Source of the DNA: Gammaproteobacteria bacterium
Lineage (GTDB): Bacteria > Pseudomonadota > Gammaproteobacteria > Arenicellales > JAHEKD01
Direction of reading: 5' to 3'
DNA: 13,939 nt
Assembly (NCBI GenBank): GCA_024638545.1
Contig: JAHEKD010000015.1
Coordinates: forward strand, 1 to 13,939
A program made the position numbers and the translations under genes. Positions 6,771 through 13,648 of the stretch are shown here, in pieces. Each line of letters opens with the position of its first letter. The first letter of the stretch is position 1. Below the pieces are notes generated by a model. The model did not search any database. It had not been told where the DNA came from and saw nothing but the letters and a program-made list of their open reading frames with translations.

Positions 6771-7268
6771 TCAGTACCCCTTCCAAAAACTGGCATCAGT
6801 AAGAATTGCCACAGGTTTGTTACACATAAAAGTGTATTTCAAAATAGAATCAAGCTCATCCGCATCATCTTCAGTGTGAAAATGGTAAGTTGGAATATTT
6901 AGCTGTGCCAGTAAGGCTTTTGTATGGACAGCCATTTCAACCTGGCAAGCTACCGGCTCACCGAGCTCGCCTCGATAACTGATCAGCATAGGTAAGGGGA
7001 TGCGGTAATACTGGGTCAGGGTAACCAGTGTATTTACGGTTACCCCAATGGCGGTATTTTGCATTACTATGGCCGAACGTTTTCCGCCCATGTAAGCACC
7101 CGCACACAAGCCCATACCTTCATCTTCCTTATTGCAAGGAATATGATAGATATCCTTACAGTTGTCGATTTGTTCAAGCAATCCTGCTAATTGTTTGCAC
7201 GGCACCGAGGTGATGAATTCAACCTTGTTTTTAACCAGATCATCAAGTAACTTTTTGTCAATGGACAA
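6771..7268 (-). CDS. comD: Sulfopyruvate decarboxylase, alpha subunit (pyrimidine-binding half)
   Basis: This 165-residue protein is the N-terminal-type ThDP half. It shows SVPCKQLAGLLEQI near 21-34, then CNKEDEGMGLCAGAYMGGKR at 45-64, where Glu48 or Glu50 is the expected cofactor-activating glutamate. MQNTAIGVTVNTL follows at 69-81, and IPLPMLISYRGELGEP at 90-105 is a ComD signature. Without its comE partner it would lack the GDG motif, matching the two-chain form. Translation starts at TTG 7268: AGGAG lies six bases upstream and no ATG or GTG in frame fits. It is the first gene of the operon. In bacteria this enzyme belongs to cysteate/sulfolactate degradation (sulfolactate to sulfopyruvate to sulfoacetaldehyde); in archaea it serves coenzyme M synthesis. 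The dehydrogenases and Xsc that would complete the route are not in the window. Confidence 0.87.
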   Translation of the reverse strand: MSIDKKLLDDLVKNKVEFITSVPCKQLAGLLEQIDNCKDIYHIPCNKEDEGMGLCAGAYMGGKRSAIVMQNTAIGVTVNTLVTLTQYYRIPLPMLISYRGELGEPVACQVEMAVHTKALLAQLNIPTYHFHTEDDADELDSILKYTFMCNKPVAILTDASFWKGY

Positions 7269-7296
7269 GAATTTCTCCTAAACATTAATTTCGAAC

Positions 7297-7326
7297 AGTA
7301 TGCTTAATAACTATACTTTATGTAAA
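7297..7326 (-). promoter_or_regulatory. Possible sigma-70 promoter of the comDE-transporter operon
   Basis: On the minus strand TTTACA (7321-7326, five of six consensus) is followed after 18 bases by CATACT (7297-7302, four of six). Transcription would start near 7290, giving a ~22-base leader that contains the AGGAG of comD. The surrounding 7269-7400 is AT-rich with no other feature. No operator was recognised. Confidence 0.35.
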
Positions 7327-7457
7327 CCCTATTATTCTAATAATAACGTAAAAATATCTCTGTCATTACTGTTTTACCTTTTTTGTGAATTAGTTTAGTT
7401 TACCACGGATAAAAACCTTCCACGATCTGGGATTTCGCACGATCCGGACAAGTTAAA

Positions 7458-7490
7458 CTCACAGCTCACAGCTCACAGCTCACAGCTCAC
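7458..7490. repeat. Tandem 7-bp repeat, AGCTCAC x 4.7
   Basis: CTCAC is followed by four exact head-to-tail copies of AGCTCAC at 7463-7490. The array lies in the non-coding space upstream of comD. Short perfect arrays like this can change copy number by slippage. No function is evident. Confidence 0.95.
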
Positions 7491-7506
7491 AAAACATTAT
7501 TTTTAA

Positions 7507-7794
7507 GTCCGAAGGAGTCTTATAAATTTTGCGATTCAACAAACAAAGCTCGATTTTTTTATAAGTTTAGCTTTATGTGACGTTCAAACCAAGGCTGTCG
7601 CTCAGCGCTGGGCCGGGCAGGTTGAGAGATTAAAAGAGCTGGGTATTTTCTTTTCAATCACGAAATCCCAAATACAGCTTAAGCCGAAGTCGTTGACTGC
7701 TGTATACCCAGGCACTCCCCGAAATAAATCTCAACAGCAGATTAATTTTCTAAGCAAAAAAATGACGCCAAAGAACGCTAACGCGAGGTGTTGA
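7507..7794 (+). other. Unrecognised open frame without a normal start codon, possible gene remnant
   Basis: Between TAA 7504 and TGA 7792-7794 one plus-strand frame is open for 95 codons. It contains no ATG, GTG or TTG until about codon 61, so it is not a normal gene. The predicted residues include LCDVQTKAVAQRWAGQVERL, KELGIFFSITK and a basic, Gln/Lys-rich tail ending KKMTPKNANARC, which looks more protein-like than random AT-rich sequence. I do not recognise a family. It could be the 3' end of a lost gene, or chance. Together with the flanking 7269-7500 and 7795-7907, where I see no gene, it fills the gap between comD and the FAS1 gene. Confidence 0.25.
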
Positions 7795-7907
7795 ACATAC
7801 ACTTGTCCAGTAAATATCAATAGACACAATGGTCAATTGATTTTTACTCAATGCCAGCCTTTTCTGTCAATCTGCAAGACAGTCAGCTTACAAATTTCTG
7901 ATGGTGT

Positions 7908-7952
7908 AAAAGGAACATAATAACCAGGTGCACCTGAAGGTTATTATGTTCC
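7908..7952 (-). terminator. Rho-independent terminator of the FAS1 gene
   Basis: GGAACATAATAACC (7912-7925) and its exact reverse complement (7939-7952) form a perfect 14-bp stem. The 13-base loop contains the 12-bp palindrome CAGGTGCACCTG when read with one stem base. On the minus strand the stem is followed by TTTT (7908-7911). It begins 12 bases after the reconstructed FAS1 stop (7964-7966), the expected place for that gene's terminator. The same stem could slow transcription from the plus strand but has no T-run there. Confidence 0.75.
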
Positions 7953-7963
7953 GAGTTGGTTAA

Positions 7964-9089
7964 TTATGATCCAGTAAGGTTTACAGGAATCAGCACCCGG
8001 TTTATGGTGTGTACGATTCCATTACTGGCTTAACCCTGGGATTAGGCAAACCTGGGTCATTATCGATTAGATTCAGCCATTTAACGCTAAAACTGGCACC
8101 TTCCAACAGGGTATCGATTGTGTCAGATAACAATACATCTTTCAGAATCTGAGTGCCAGGTGAAACATGATATAAGAGCACATCGGACAATAATGGAATG
8201 GGGTCACCATCGCCCAGTTTCGTTAATGTATTGACAATAAAATTGTAGGAGCCCATTTCACTAAAACCTCGATAACCCAATGATCTGGCAAGCCTGATAA
8301 AGGCAAGATCGTTGGGCGCAAACACTGTAAGATCTGCATCTGCAGCGGCGAGTGCAGACTGCAGGTTAGCTGCTATGACAGCGTTAAGGAGGATATCGTA
8401 ATCTCGCCAGTTTCTGTCAAAACCACCTCCACTTGCAAGCACTATATCGACAATGCTCTCTGACGGTACAGGATTTGGCAAGTCGGCAGGAATCAACACT
8501 CGATTAATCGTGTGAATAATCCCGTTTTTTGCCCGAATATTACTCTGGCGAACCAAAAGACTGGGGTTGGAAAAATCCGGATCATTATCCAGTAATTTGA
8601 GGTAGGCCGGCACAATGCTTGCACCGTCAAGCAAAGTTTTAATCTCGCGGTTGAATACTACCCTGTACAACGATTTTGTTCCTGGACTGACATGGTAGAG
8701 CAATACATCAGTCAGCACAGGAATTGGGTTGCCGTTACCTATTACTGTTAATGCAGCTACGATGGCATCAAAAGCTTCTTTCTCGCTTTTCACATCTGCG
8801 CCAAGATCACGGGCAAGGCGATAAATGCTTTGTCGGTCGGCGCGAAAACTGTTAAATCTGCACCGCTGGCAGCTAACGCATCGACAAGATTTGCAGCAAT
8901 GACAGCATTCAGCAAGATATCAAAATCGTTTTCGTTTTGATCAAATTCTCCGCCACTTTTTGCAACTGCATCGGCTATGGATCCGCCTGTTCTATGTTTT
9001 GCGTGGGCAAATTGGGTGTTGAATGTGAATACAGCTAACAGTAAAAATACAGCGTAAAATAGAAAGGGTTTGTGTTTCTGATTTACCAT
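7964..9089 (-). pseudogene. Secreted double-FAS1 (fasciclin) domain protein, two frameshifts
   Basis: ATG 9089 has AAGGAG eight bases upstream. The N-terminus (MVNQKHKPFLFYAVFLLLAV, then cut after FAHA at ~30) is a signal peptide. Two FAS1 domains follow, each with the pairs DLTVFAP-x-D and LLYHVSPGT and ending HTINRVLIP. The DNA breaks this protein twice. Near 8820 the first domain leaves frame after DKAFI; one extra base would give IRLARDLGADVKSEKEAFDA, matching domain 2 (IRLARSLG). Near 8028-8033 the end of domain 2 leaves frame; restored, it reads NGIVHTINRVLIPVNLTGS with a stop at 7964-7966, matching the end of domain 1. The reconstructed protein has about 375 residues. As drawn only two fragments (8790-9089 and 8002-8793) would be made. 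FAS1 proteins act in adhesion outside the cell. Two clean single-base losses mean a young pseudogene or sequencing errors. Confidence 0.85.
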
Positions 9090-9373
9090 CTTGAATACTC
9101 CTTAAACGTTGGTTGTGTAAAACACCAAACTACTGTAGTTTTTGTGAAATTTATGTGAAGACAGGAACCACGAATAATAAATTCTATGTTTATCGAAGTA
9201 CAAAATAACTTTTGTCCAATGCCGCCAGCAGGTTTTATTCACTGATTCCCGCTGTCGGTGTTTGCCAAAACGAACATCGACGCCACGGTTCTTCAGCCCG
9301 CTCCACGGTAATGTGTGTGATCAATATTTTTTTCACCCTGAAAATCTTTGGAGCCTATTAATAAGAATAAAAA

Positions 9374-9967
9374 TCATTTAACTAGCCTGGTGTGTGGATA
9401 CGCAGAGAACCAACCGAACCAGAAAGCGCGATTGGCAGGCAGGCGCAATAGTGTACTTCCATTTTCAGATTCAAGATTAGATTCTGATAATATCCAGGAT
9501 ATATTATTTTCATCAATGACGGTTGTATCCTGATCCCATGCTTGGAACCTTATGCCGTTGTTTTCATAAACTCTGATCGCACCTGATTTGTCAGTTAGCG
9601 CTACAAATTCCATGTCTCCAATTTTGTCGTAATATATTGGATTCTCGGCCAAGTAGTTACCCTCGATTGCCAGTGGTTTTTCGGGAGAATGGTTAAAGAT
9701 TAATCCCAATATTTCAGATTTATTATTTAATCGCCTATCCAGTTTGGGTACATTGAACATTAGATCATCTGTTGCAAAATATTGCTGATAGGCAATGCCT
9801 TCATTATAGTTACGGTTATAACCGGTATTAAGTGATAATACTTTAGTGCCTGGATGGCGTCTTTTCCATTCGATCCATGTTGTAGTAACCACATAACGAT
9901 GCGGGAGTCTTATATCTTTGCCTGCTAATTCACCGATTACCGGCTGACCCAGAAATGTATTCCACAA
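9374..9967 (-). CDS. DUF3179 family protein, N-terminally truncated
   Basis: The visible 197 residues match the C-terminal half of DUF3179 proteins (about 300-380 residues, function unknown): WNTFLGQPVIGELAGKDIRL, then TTTWIEWKRRHPGTKVLSLN, TGYNRNYNEG, YFATDDLMFNV and LDRRLNNKSEILGL, then the terminal strands ending NRAFWFGWFSAYP. The N-terminal half, which carries the conserved CP-x-C-G motif and a signal peptide, is missing. The only nearby start is a TTG at 9967 without a ribosome site. In frame upstream there are seven more codons before TAG (9989-9991), and the DNA there looks like a Sel1-type gene on the other strand. This is therefore most likely a broken gene. The 284 bases between it and the FAS1 gene show no gene. 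Confidence 0.7.
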   Translation of the reverse strand: MWNTFLGQPVIGELAGKDIRLPHRYVVTTTWIEWKRRHPGTKVLSLNTGYNRNYNEGIAYQQYFATDDLMFNVPKLDRRLNNKSEILGLIFNHSPEKPLAIEGNYLAENPIYYDKIGDMEFVALTDKSGAIRVYENNGIRFQAWDQDTTVIDENNISWILSESNLESENGSTLLRLPANRAFWFGWFSAYPHTRLVK

Positions 9968-9969
9968 AA

Positions 9970-10082
9970 ATTGCGTGGTTATGGGAAGCTAATCGCCATG
10001 GCGACAAGGCTAAATATGCCTTGATGTGGTACAGCGTCGACAATCACGCGATAAGCTAGCTGAGGCGGAAACTGCTCAGTAA
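9970..10082 (+). pseudogene. Sel1-repeat-like protein, frameshifted C-terminal remnant
   Basis: From 9970 the plus strand reads IAWLWEANRHGDKAKYALMW then YSVDN, the spacing of Trp/Ala/Gly and the A-L-M-W-Y-S-V step of the final Sel1 (TPR-like) repeat. After about 10046 the family-like sequence continues in a second frame as RDKLAEAETAQ and stops at TAA 10080-10082; RDKLA followed by an acidic/Ala-rich tail is how many Sel1 proteins end. No start, ribosome site or upstream repeats exist: the sequence to the left belongs to the DUF3179 fragment. The match is short and judged by eye. Confidence 0.35.
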
Positions 10083-10208
10083 CCAGAATATCCATTTGCC
10101 GCAGCGATTGGGACGTCTATTGCCACGAAATGCAAAATCTGAAACGAATACTGAATGAATGCAGGGTGACAACATTGGTTGCTGGTAATTTCGTCTGGCT
10201 GACACGCC

Positions 10209-10237
10209 TTGATTTCACGGAAAATAGTGGTTATGCT
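10209..10237 (+). promoter_or_regulatory. Possible sigma-70 promoter of aprMBA
   Basis: TTGATT (10209-10214) and TATGCT (10232-10237) are separated by 17 bases. Transcription would begin about 10244, some 21 bases before the chosen aprM start, leaving room for the AAGAGG ribosome site at 10251-10256. The placement supports the shorter aprM start. The sequence between 10083 and 10208 holds nothing else that I can support. Confidence 0.45.
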
Positions 10238-10264
10238 TCTTATACACAAGAAGAGGCAGACTGT

Positions 10265-11053
10265 ATGGTTGTCAACAATCCGTTCGCCGAGCTCTCGGCA
10301 GTGATACCCCCTGGCATGATGAAGTCCTATGTTATCTTGATGATTCTTCTGGTCTTGGGCGGAACACTTTTCGATATCATACATAAGGGTAGTGCCCGCT
10401 ACTTTTTTGACAACTGGCGGAACTCACAGAACAATGCAAGGGAAAAGGCCGGCGCTGGAAAAGTCGCCTCTCTGGCTGTACAGACGGCTGCATCAGAGGT
10501 GCTCACCTCCTCCGAATTCTGTAACCAGCACCGGCGGATTGCACATCTGCTCACCATGTACGGTTTTATCGCATTTGTTATTTCAACCTTTGTCATGATT
10601 TTCAGTTATTCGAGCACCGCAAACGCGACTCCATGGTTCTGGCCGTTCCTATGGTACCTGGGTGCACTGATGATCTGTGCAGGCGGTTACTGGTTCTGGT
10701 TTTTTATACGCGTTGATGTTGCCGCTGAAGGCAACTCACCTTTTCGAATCGTGCGTGCTGACCTGTTTGTGCTGTCGCTGATCGCAATGGCAACACTGGC
10801 GTTGATATGGTCAACTCTACAGTTATTCGGCGTTTCAGGCTGGTCCAATCTGTTTTTTGGACTTTTCATCTTCGCGACCACTGTACTGTTTGGCGGCGTG
10901 CCCTGGTCGAAGTTTGCGCACATGTTTTTTAAACCCGCTGCTGCATTGCAAAAACGCGTGGCCGAAGCAGATGGTTCCAGAAACAACCTGCCGCCACCAT
11001 CGAATAAACCAGAGATCTTCAGCAGCATTCGCCGGTTGCCGCGGAACTACTAA
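10265..11053 (+). CDS. aprM: APS reductase membrane anchor AprM
   Basis: This is a 262-residue inner-membrane protein from ATG 10265 (MVVNNPFAELSAVIPPGMMK). AAGAGG lies eight bases before the start. The frame stays open to an ATG at 10130, but those 45 extra residues are not family-like and would precede the likely promoter. About five transmembrane segments are visible: ~20-40 (VILMILLVLGGTLFDIIHKG), ~97-118 (TMYGFIAFVISTFVMIFSY), ~130-150 (WPFLWYLGALMICAGGYWFW), ~170-192, and ~200-222 ending GGVPWSKFAHMFFKP. The C-terminal tail is cytosolic and Pro-rich. AprM is thought to hold AprBA at the membrane and pass electrons from sulfite oxidation to quinone, replacing QmoABC in some sulfur oxidisers. 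It is the first gene of aprMBA. The following 124-base gap contains a small hairpin (GGGTTC/GAACCC, 11115-11132) that may separate or tune the aprBA part. Confidence 0.88.
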   Translation: MVVNNPFAELSAVIPPGMMKSYVILMILLVLGGTLFDIIHKGSARYFFDNWRNSQNNAREKAGAGKVASLAVQTAASEVLTSSEFCNQHRRIAHLLTMYGFIAFVISTFVMIFSYSSTANATPWFWPFLWYLGALMICAGGYWFWFFIRVDVAAEGNSPFRIVRADLFVLSLIAMATLALIWSTLQLFGVSGWSNLFFGLFIFATTVLFGGVPWSKFAHMFFKPAAALQKRVAEADGSRNNLPPPSNKPEIFSSIRRLPRNY

Positions 11054-11177
11054 AGATTGCTAGCGTTTAACCCTATGATAAACACGAGATCATTTACCTC
11101 TCGTCAGCGCGGCAGGGTTCTTTTCCGAACCCAGTTGCAGACGAACAAACACCGTAAACCGGGGAGTTGAATCTAAC

Positions 11178-11639
11178 ATGCCAACATTTGTCTATATGAC
11201 CAGCTGTGATGGCTGCGGACACTGCGTCGATATCTGCCCTTCAGACATCATGCACATCGATAAAATAACCCGTCGCGCATATAATATCGAGCCCAACATG
11301 TGCTGGGAGTGTTACTCCTGTGTAAAAGCCTGTCCGCAGAACGCAATCGATGCACGCGGCTATGCTGACTTTGCCCCCCTGGGACACAGTGTTCGCGTGC
11401 TCAGAGAAGAAACCAAAGGCACTATCTCCTGGAGACTCAGGTTCAGGGACGGACGCGAGAAAAATTTTGAATCGCCGATCAGGACAACGGGCTGGGGCAC
11501 TATACCATCACCCTCTGATCTGGAACCACCCAGCGAGGAAGCTTTTAAATCTCAGGAACTCGCGCACGAACCAACAGCGTTAAACATTGACAAATTGCCG
11601 GCGTTGACCCCCGATCAACTCAAACAGGTGCTGGTCTAA
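11178..11639 (+). CDS. aprB: Adenylylsulfate reductase beta subunit AprB
   Basis: This is a 153-residue cytosolic iron-sulfur protein. Eight cysteines form two [4Fe-4S] motifs: Cys10, 13, 16 and 20 (CDGCGHCVDICP), and Cys42, 45, 48 and 52 (CWECYSCVKACP). PQNAIDARGYADFAPLGHSV and a strand-rich middle follow, then a long C-terminal tail (from ~105) that in known structures wraps around AprA. The length is normal. AprB carries electrons between the FAD of AprA and the membrane partner. GGGGAG lies upstream of ATG 11178, a little far (11 bases). The stop TAA shares its last base with the aprA ATG, so the two subunits are translationally coupled, as expected for a 1:1 heterodimer. Confidence 0.96.
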   Translation: MPTFVYMTSCDGCGHCVDICPSDIMHIDKITRRAYNIEPNMCWECYSCVKACPQNAIDARGYADFAPLGHSVRVLREETKGTISWRLRFRDGREKNFESPIRTTGWGTIPSPSDLEPPSEEAFKSQELAHEPTALNIDKLPALTPDQLKQVLV

Positions 11640-13483
11640 TGGCGCTATTTGGCGGTCGCAGGACGATAACCGTTGACTCAGATGTTCTCGTTATCGGCGG
11701 TGGCATGTCCGGCTGCGGGGCAACCTATGAATCCCGGTATTGGGGTCGTGACTTAAACATTATCTGCGTTGAAAAAGCCAATATCGAGCGCAGTGGTGCT
11801 GTCGCCCAGGGCCTGTATGCCATCAACTGCTATATGGGCATGCAGTGGGACGAAAACCAGCCGGAGGATCATGTGCGCTACGCACGTAACGACCTGATGG
11901 GACTGGTGCGGGAAGATCTGGGCTATGACATTGCGAGACACGTCGATTCAAGCGTACACAAGTTTGAGGAGTGGGGCCTGCCCATCATGAAAGATCCGGA
12001 AACGGGACGCTATCTGCGCGAAGGTAAATGGCAAATCATGATTCACGGCGAAAGCTATAAACCAATTGTAGCCGAGGCTGCCCGAAAAGCAGCCACAGAG
12101 ATCTACAACCGAATCATGGTAACGCATCTTCTCATGGATGAATCCAGGCCCAACCGGGTCGCCGGTGCGGTAGGGTTTAGTGTTCGTACCGGCGACTTCT
12201 ACGTGTTCCGGGCAAAGGCCGTGATCGTCTGTGCAGGCGGCGCATCCCACATCTACAAGCCAAGATCAGTGGGTGAAGGCATGGGACGAACCTGGTATGC
12301 GCCCTGGAGCAGTGCGTCGGCCTACGCGTTGCCGATTCTTGCGGGCGCAAAAATGACACAAATGGAGAACCGGATTGTGCTCACCCGGTTCAAGGATGGG
12401 TATGGTCCTGTAGGCGCCTATTTTCTGCATCTCAAAACCTACACGGAAAATGCCTATGGTGAAGAGTACGAATCCAGGTGGTATGACCATACCAAGGAAC
12501 TCGTCGGGGACTATATCGACCGCCATCCGGTCCCCACCTGTTTGCGCAACCACGCATTCCTTGAAGAAATGAAAGCCGGCAGAGGACCGATTCGCATGGT
12601 TACCAAAGAAGCGTTCCAGGATCCTCATAAAGAAACTGTTGGATGGGAAAACTTCCTTGGCATGACCATTGGACAAGCGGTTGTCTGGGCATCGCAGAAT
12701 ATCGACCCGAAAGAAATCAATCCCGAACTGACAACTTCCGAACCCTACGTAATGGGATCACATGCAACATGCTCAGGCGCCTGGGCAAGCGGCCCTTCCG
12801 ACTACGCTCCCGATGAGTACCAGTGGGGATACAATCGCATGATGACTGTAGACGGTTTGTTTGGTGCCGGCGACACCATAGGCGGCACGGCACACAAGTT
12901 CTCATCCGGTTCATTCACCGAAGGCCGTATCGCGGCGAAGGCAGCGGTAAACTATATAAACGACCTGCGTAATGAACAGCCCCGGGTAACGGAGCAGCAG
13001 TACCGTGATTTGGAAAAGACTGTATTCCAGCCGCTGGAGACCTACCGTGTAGGCAGTAACGAAATTACAGCCGGCACCGTATCACCATCATACCTGCTGC
13101 CAATCAACGGACTTCAGCGCCTTGAGAAGATCATGGATGAGTATGTCGGCGGTATTAGCGTCAACTACACAACTAACCAGCCGCTGCTGGATCGTGGACT
13201 CGAACTTTTGGCCATGTTAAAGGAAGACCTGAATTATCTGGGTGCCGAAGATCTCCACCAGCTCCAGCGAGCCTGGGAACTGCAGCACCGGGTCCTGGCT
13301 TCGGAGTCGGTTGCCCAACACACCAGCTTCCGCACTGAGACCCGCTGGCCAGGTTACTACTACCGTGCAGATCATCCAAAACTGGATGATGAGGACTGGC
13401 ACTGTTTTACGCTTTCCCGGTACGAAAAGGAATCCGGGGAGTGGTTAATGGAAAAAGCGCCGGTTTATCATATCGTGGATTGA
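11639..13483 (+). CDS. aprA: Adenylylsulfate reductase alpha subunit AprA
   Basis: This is a complete 614-residue flavoprotein of the fumarate-reductase/succinate-dehydrogenase fold. The FAD dinucleotide motif VIGGGMSGCGATYE lies at ~18-31, and RSGAVAQGLYAINCYMG at 51-67 is the second flavin-contact stretch. Residues that line the APS/sulfite pocket in the Archaeoglobus enzyme appear conserved: Asn63, Arg250 (in LTRFKDGYGPVGAYFLHLK) and His375 (in GSHATCSGAWASGP). The second FAD region, GLFGAGDTIGGTAHKFSSGS, is also intact. In this context it most likely works in the oxidative direction, sulfite plus AMP to APS plus two electrons, ahead of sulfate adenylyltransferase (Sat, not in this window). 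The start overlaps the aprB stop by one base. No truncation or odd residue was seen. The reductive direction of sulfate reducers is less likely because of aprM and the absence of qmo genes here. Confidence 0.97.
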   Translation: MALFGGRRTITVDSDVLVIGGGMSGCGATYESRYWGRDLNIICVEKANIERSGAVAQGLYAINCYMGMQWDENQPEDHVRYARNDLMGLVREDLGYDIARHVDSSVHKFEEWGLPIMKDPETGRYLREGKWQIMIHGESYKPIVAEAARKAATEIYNRIMVTHLLMDESRPNRVAGAVGFSVRTGDFYVFRAKAVIVCAGGASHIYKPRSVGEGMGRTWYAPWSSASAYALPILAGAKMTQMENRIVLTRFKDGYGPVGAYFLHLKTYTENAYGEEYESRWYDHTKELVGDYIDRHPVPTCLRNHAFLEEMKAGRGPIRMVTKEAFQDPHKETVGWENFLGMTIGQAVVWASQNIDPKEINPELTTSEPYVMGSHATCSGAWASGPSDYAPDEYQWGYNRMMTVDGLFGAGDTIGGTAHKFSSGSFTEGRIAAKAAVNYINDLRNEQPRVTEQQYRDLEKTVFQPLETYRVGSNEITAGTVSPSYLLPINGLQRLEKIMDEYVGGISVNYTTNQPLLDRGLELLAMLKEDLNYLGAEDLHQLQRAWELQHRVLASESVAQHTSFRTETRWPGYYYRADHPKLDDEDWHCFTLSRYEKESGEWLMEKAPVYHIVD

Positions 13484-13540
13484 GGCATTTGGCGGCAATT
13501 CCGAAGGATATTGTGTCTGCGGATACATATTCGATACACC

Positions 13541-13565
13541 CGGCTATACAGTTTTGTCGTAGCCG
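13541..13565 (+). terminator. Weak hairpin downstream of aprA
   Basis: CGGCTA (13541-13546) pairs with TAGCCG (13560-13565), followed by AGAATTTTG. The stem is short and the T-run poor, so this is only a candidate end for the apr operon. The remainder of 13484-13648 shows no gene. Confidence 0.22.
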
Positions 13566-13648
13566 TAGAATTTTGAACAGATACAGTTGGTCACTGCCGT
13601 TATTAATATTGAAAGGCGTCATTTTATAGAAGTTTAATTATTCAAAGA

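Noticed and set aside
6769..6786. Earlier TTG start for comE
   Set aside because: It would overlap comD, lacks a ribosome site, and the ATG at 6768 has a good one.
7441..7500. CRISPR-like array
   Set aside because: The repeats are 7 bp and contiguous with no spacers, so this is a simple tandem repeat.
7816..7841. Inverted repeat ATCAAT/ATTGAT
   Set aside because: Only six bases with a 14-base gap in AT-rich DNA; likely chance.
10130..10264. 45-residue N-terminal extension of AprM
   Set aside because: AprM homology begins at the MVVNNPFAELSAVIPP segment, a ribosome site precedes ATG 10265, and a promoter candidate lies inside the extension.
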